Shown: positions 5,558-6,655 of the stretch, one piece after another
Numbering within the stretch: the first letter of the stretch is position 1
Layout: each line of letters opens with the position of its first letter
Source of the DNA: Planctomycetota bacterium
GTDB taxonomy: Bacteria; Planctomycetota; SBBH01; JACQRN01
Length of the DNA: 6,655 nucleotides
Assembly (NCBI GenBank): GCA_016206515.1
Contig: JACQRN010000191.1
Span: 1-6,655, forward strand
Reading direction: 5' to 3'
Translations under genes and position numbers: made by a program
Notes under the pieces: generated by a model
Database searches by the model: none
What the model was told of the DNA's origin: nothing
What the model saw: only the letters and a program-made list of their open reading frames with translations

Positions 5558-6655
5558 CTACTTCGCGATCTCCGTCGCCGCCTCCCGCGCGAGGCGGTGG
5601 ATCACGTTCCATTCCTCGTAGGTCCGCCAGAGGTCGGCGACCGCCTGGCCGACCGCGTCGACCGAGCGCGTCAGGTCCGTCTGCAGGCGCTCGAGCGTCC
5701 CCATCGCGTCGCGCTGGTCGGCTTCCAGCCGCTCGATCTCGTAACGGGTCGTCTGCAGGTCGGACTCGGACGTGGAGAGCTCCCAGCGCAGCGAGGAGAG
5801 CTGCCCGTCGATCTGGAGGGCGCGGTCGTTGTAGGCGGACTGTTCGCTGCGCCAATCCTCGAGCGCCTTCCCGTCCACGTGCGTCAGGGTCCAGGTGATC
5901 GTATAGTGTCCCGCCGCGTCGGGCGGCGTCTCGTCCCGGCGGACGTACGCCCCGGGGTAGCGCCCCTGGAACGCGGCGATGTCCCCCTCGCTCGGGGTGG
6001 CCGGGACGACGTCCCGCCAGTCGACGCAGATCGGGTCGATCCGGTTGGCGATCGCCTGCGAGGCGGCCAGGGCGGACTGCATCTCCTGCTCCGTGGACTG
6101 GACCTGGGCGCGGCGCGGGGCGAGCGCCTGCTCCTTCTGCGAGGCGAGGGTGCGCAGGTCGGCTAGGCGCGTCTCCCTCGACGTGTTCTCCTGCCGGATC
6201 CGCTCCATCTGGGGGGCGTAGTTCTCCAGGGACTGCACCTGCGTCCGGAACCCCGCGACGGCCTGCTGCGTGGTCCCCTCCAGGAGCGCCGCCTGCCGCT
6301 CGATGTGGCTGAAGTATTCCAGCCGCCCGCGCCACTGGCCGAGCGTCACGGGGTCCCCTCCGCGCGGACCGGAGTACGCCGGGGGGAACATCTGGTCGAA
6401 GTCGCCGCGCATCGCCTCGGGGACGTCCTCCCTCGTCAGGGCGCGGCGACGGTCGCCCGATCGCGTGTCGATCCCCTGGCGGCCGGATTCCGAGACATCC
6501 TCGTTGGTCCCCTCGATCTCCAGGTCCGCCCCGCGCGGCACCCCGAGTTCGCCGGCGATCTGGTTCAGCTGCCGCCACGCCGCCCCCTGCGGATCCCCGG
6601 CCGGGACGCGGTCCTCCATCAGGCGGCGCCGGGCGTCCTCGGCGCGGCGGGAGAG
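5558..6655 (-). CDS. Coiled-coil protein of unknown function (N-terminus outside window)
   Basis: The frame is open through the right edge: 12 codons (LSRRAEDARRRL) precede the first ATG at 6619, so that ATG need not be the true start. The visible 365 residues match no family I recognise. Using numbering from the window edge: residues 1-105 are polar with an FPPAYSGPRGGDP loop; about 107-205 are helical and Gln/Glu-rich (ERQAALLEGTTQQAVAGFR, QKEQALAPRRAQVQSTEQEM), likely coiled coil; about 206-262 form a compact segment with CVDWRDVVP and a beta-like HYTITWTLTHVDG; about 262-345 are a second coiled coil (SSLRWELSTSESDLQTTRYE); the end is helical. The only cysteine in view is in the central segment. 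The alternating coiled coils suggest an elongated scaffold or adaptor, which is inference. It precedes the FecR-domain gene by 22 bp on the same strand and is probably co-transcribed with it. Confidence 0.75.
   Translation of the reverse strand, partial: LSRRAEDARRRLMEDRVPAGDPQGAAWRQLNQIAGELGVPRGADLEIEGTNEDVSESGRQGIDTRSGDRRRALTREDVPEAMRGDFDQMFPPAYSGPRGGDPVTLGQWRGRLEYFSHIERQAALLEGTTQQAVAGFRTQVQSLENYAPQMERIRQENTSRETRLADLRTLASQKEQALAPRRAQVQSTEQEMQSALAASQAIANRIDPICVDWRDVVPATPSEGDIAAFQGRYPGAYVRRDETPPDAAGHYTITWTLTHVDGKALEDWRSEQSAYNDRALQIDGQLSSLRWELSTSESDLQTTRYEIERLEADQRDAMGTLERLQTDLTRSVDAVGQAVADLWRTYEEWNVIHRLAREAATEIAK

Noticed and set aside
4198..6166. Long plus-strand frames (4198-5898 and 4613-6166) antisense to the FecR and coiled-coil genes
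   Set aside because: The translations are biased Arg/Ala/Ser-rich sequence with no domain, and the FecR domain on the other strand is clear.
1..6655. tRNA, rRNA, CRISPR array, insertion sequence or prophage genes
   Set aside because: No conserved tRNA or rRNA segments, no regularly spaced direct repeats of CRISPR size, and no transposase, integrase or phage structural motif in any convincing frame.

Overview
This is a GC-rich bacterial segment with tightly packed genes and no RNA genes, CRISPR array or recognisable transposase. Only two genes belong to families that can be named with near certainty: the 3' end of a gamma-glutamyltransferase gene and a complete rmuC. A CAP/SCP-domain exported protein and a FecR-domain exported protein are also well supported. 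The other four genes are a small cytoplasmic-looking protein, a zinc-ribbon membrane protein, an exported protein of unknown family and a long coiled-coil protein; I do not recognise their families. Signal peptides, a FecR domain and a short heptameric tandem repeat would fit a GC-rich Gram-negative-type phylum (planctomycete, acidobacterium, deltaproteobacterium or a related uncultured lineage). The window holds no marker that decides between these.

Layout, left to right. Positions 1-405 (+) are the C-terminal part of gamma-glutamyltransferase, meeting rmuC (minus, 402-1718) tail to tail with both stop codons inside one CTAG. A divergent 112-bp spacer leads to a small plus-strand gene (1831-2082). 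This converges on the CAP-domain gene (minus, 2114-3148), whose stop codon sits in the loop of a perfect 8-bp stem. A 63-bp divergent spacer then leads to a plus-strand pair coupled by an ATGA overlap: a zinc-ribbon/membrane protein (3212-3529) and an exported protein (3526-4170). The 3' end of the second gene runs through a cluster of strong inverted repeats (4034-4147) that looks foreign to the protein. It converges on a minus-strand pair: a coiled-coil protein entering from beyond the right edge (5558-6655) and, 22 bp downstream of its stop, a FecR-domain protein (4210-5535). The spacer and start codon of the FecR gene are built from four copies of a 7-bp repeat.

Functionally this looks like ordinary chromosome rather than a defence or mobile island. 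Most of the unassigned genes encode exported or membrane proteins with long helical regions, so an envelope role is a reasonable inference for 2114-6655, but no shared pathway can be shown. The items most worth following are the hairpin cluster that appears to have replaced the end of one gene, and the heptamer repeat that supplies the ribosome binding site and start codon of the FecR gene. No complete novel system is evident.
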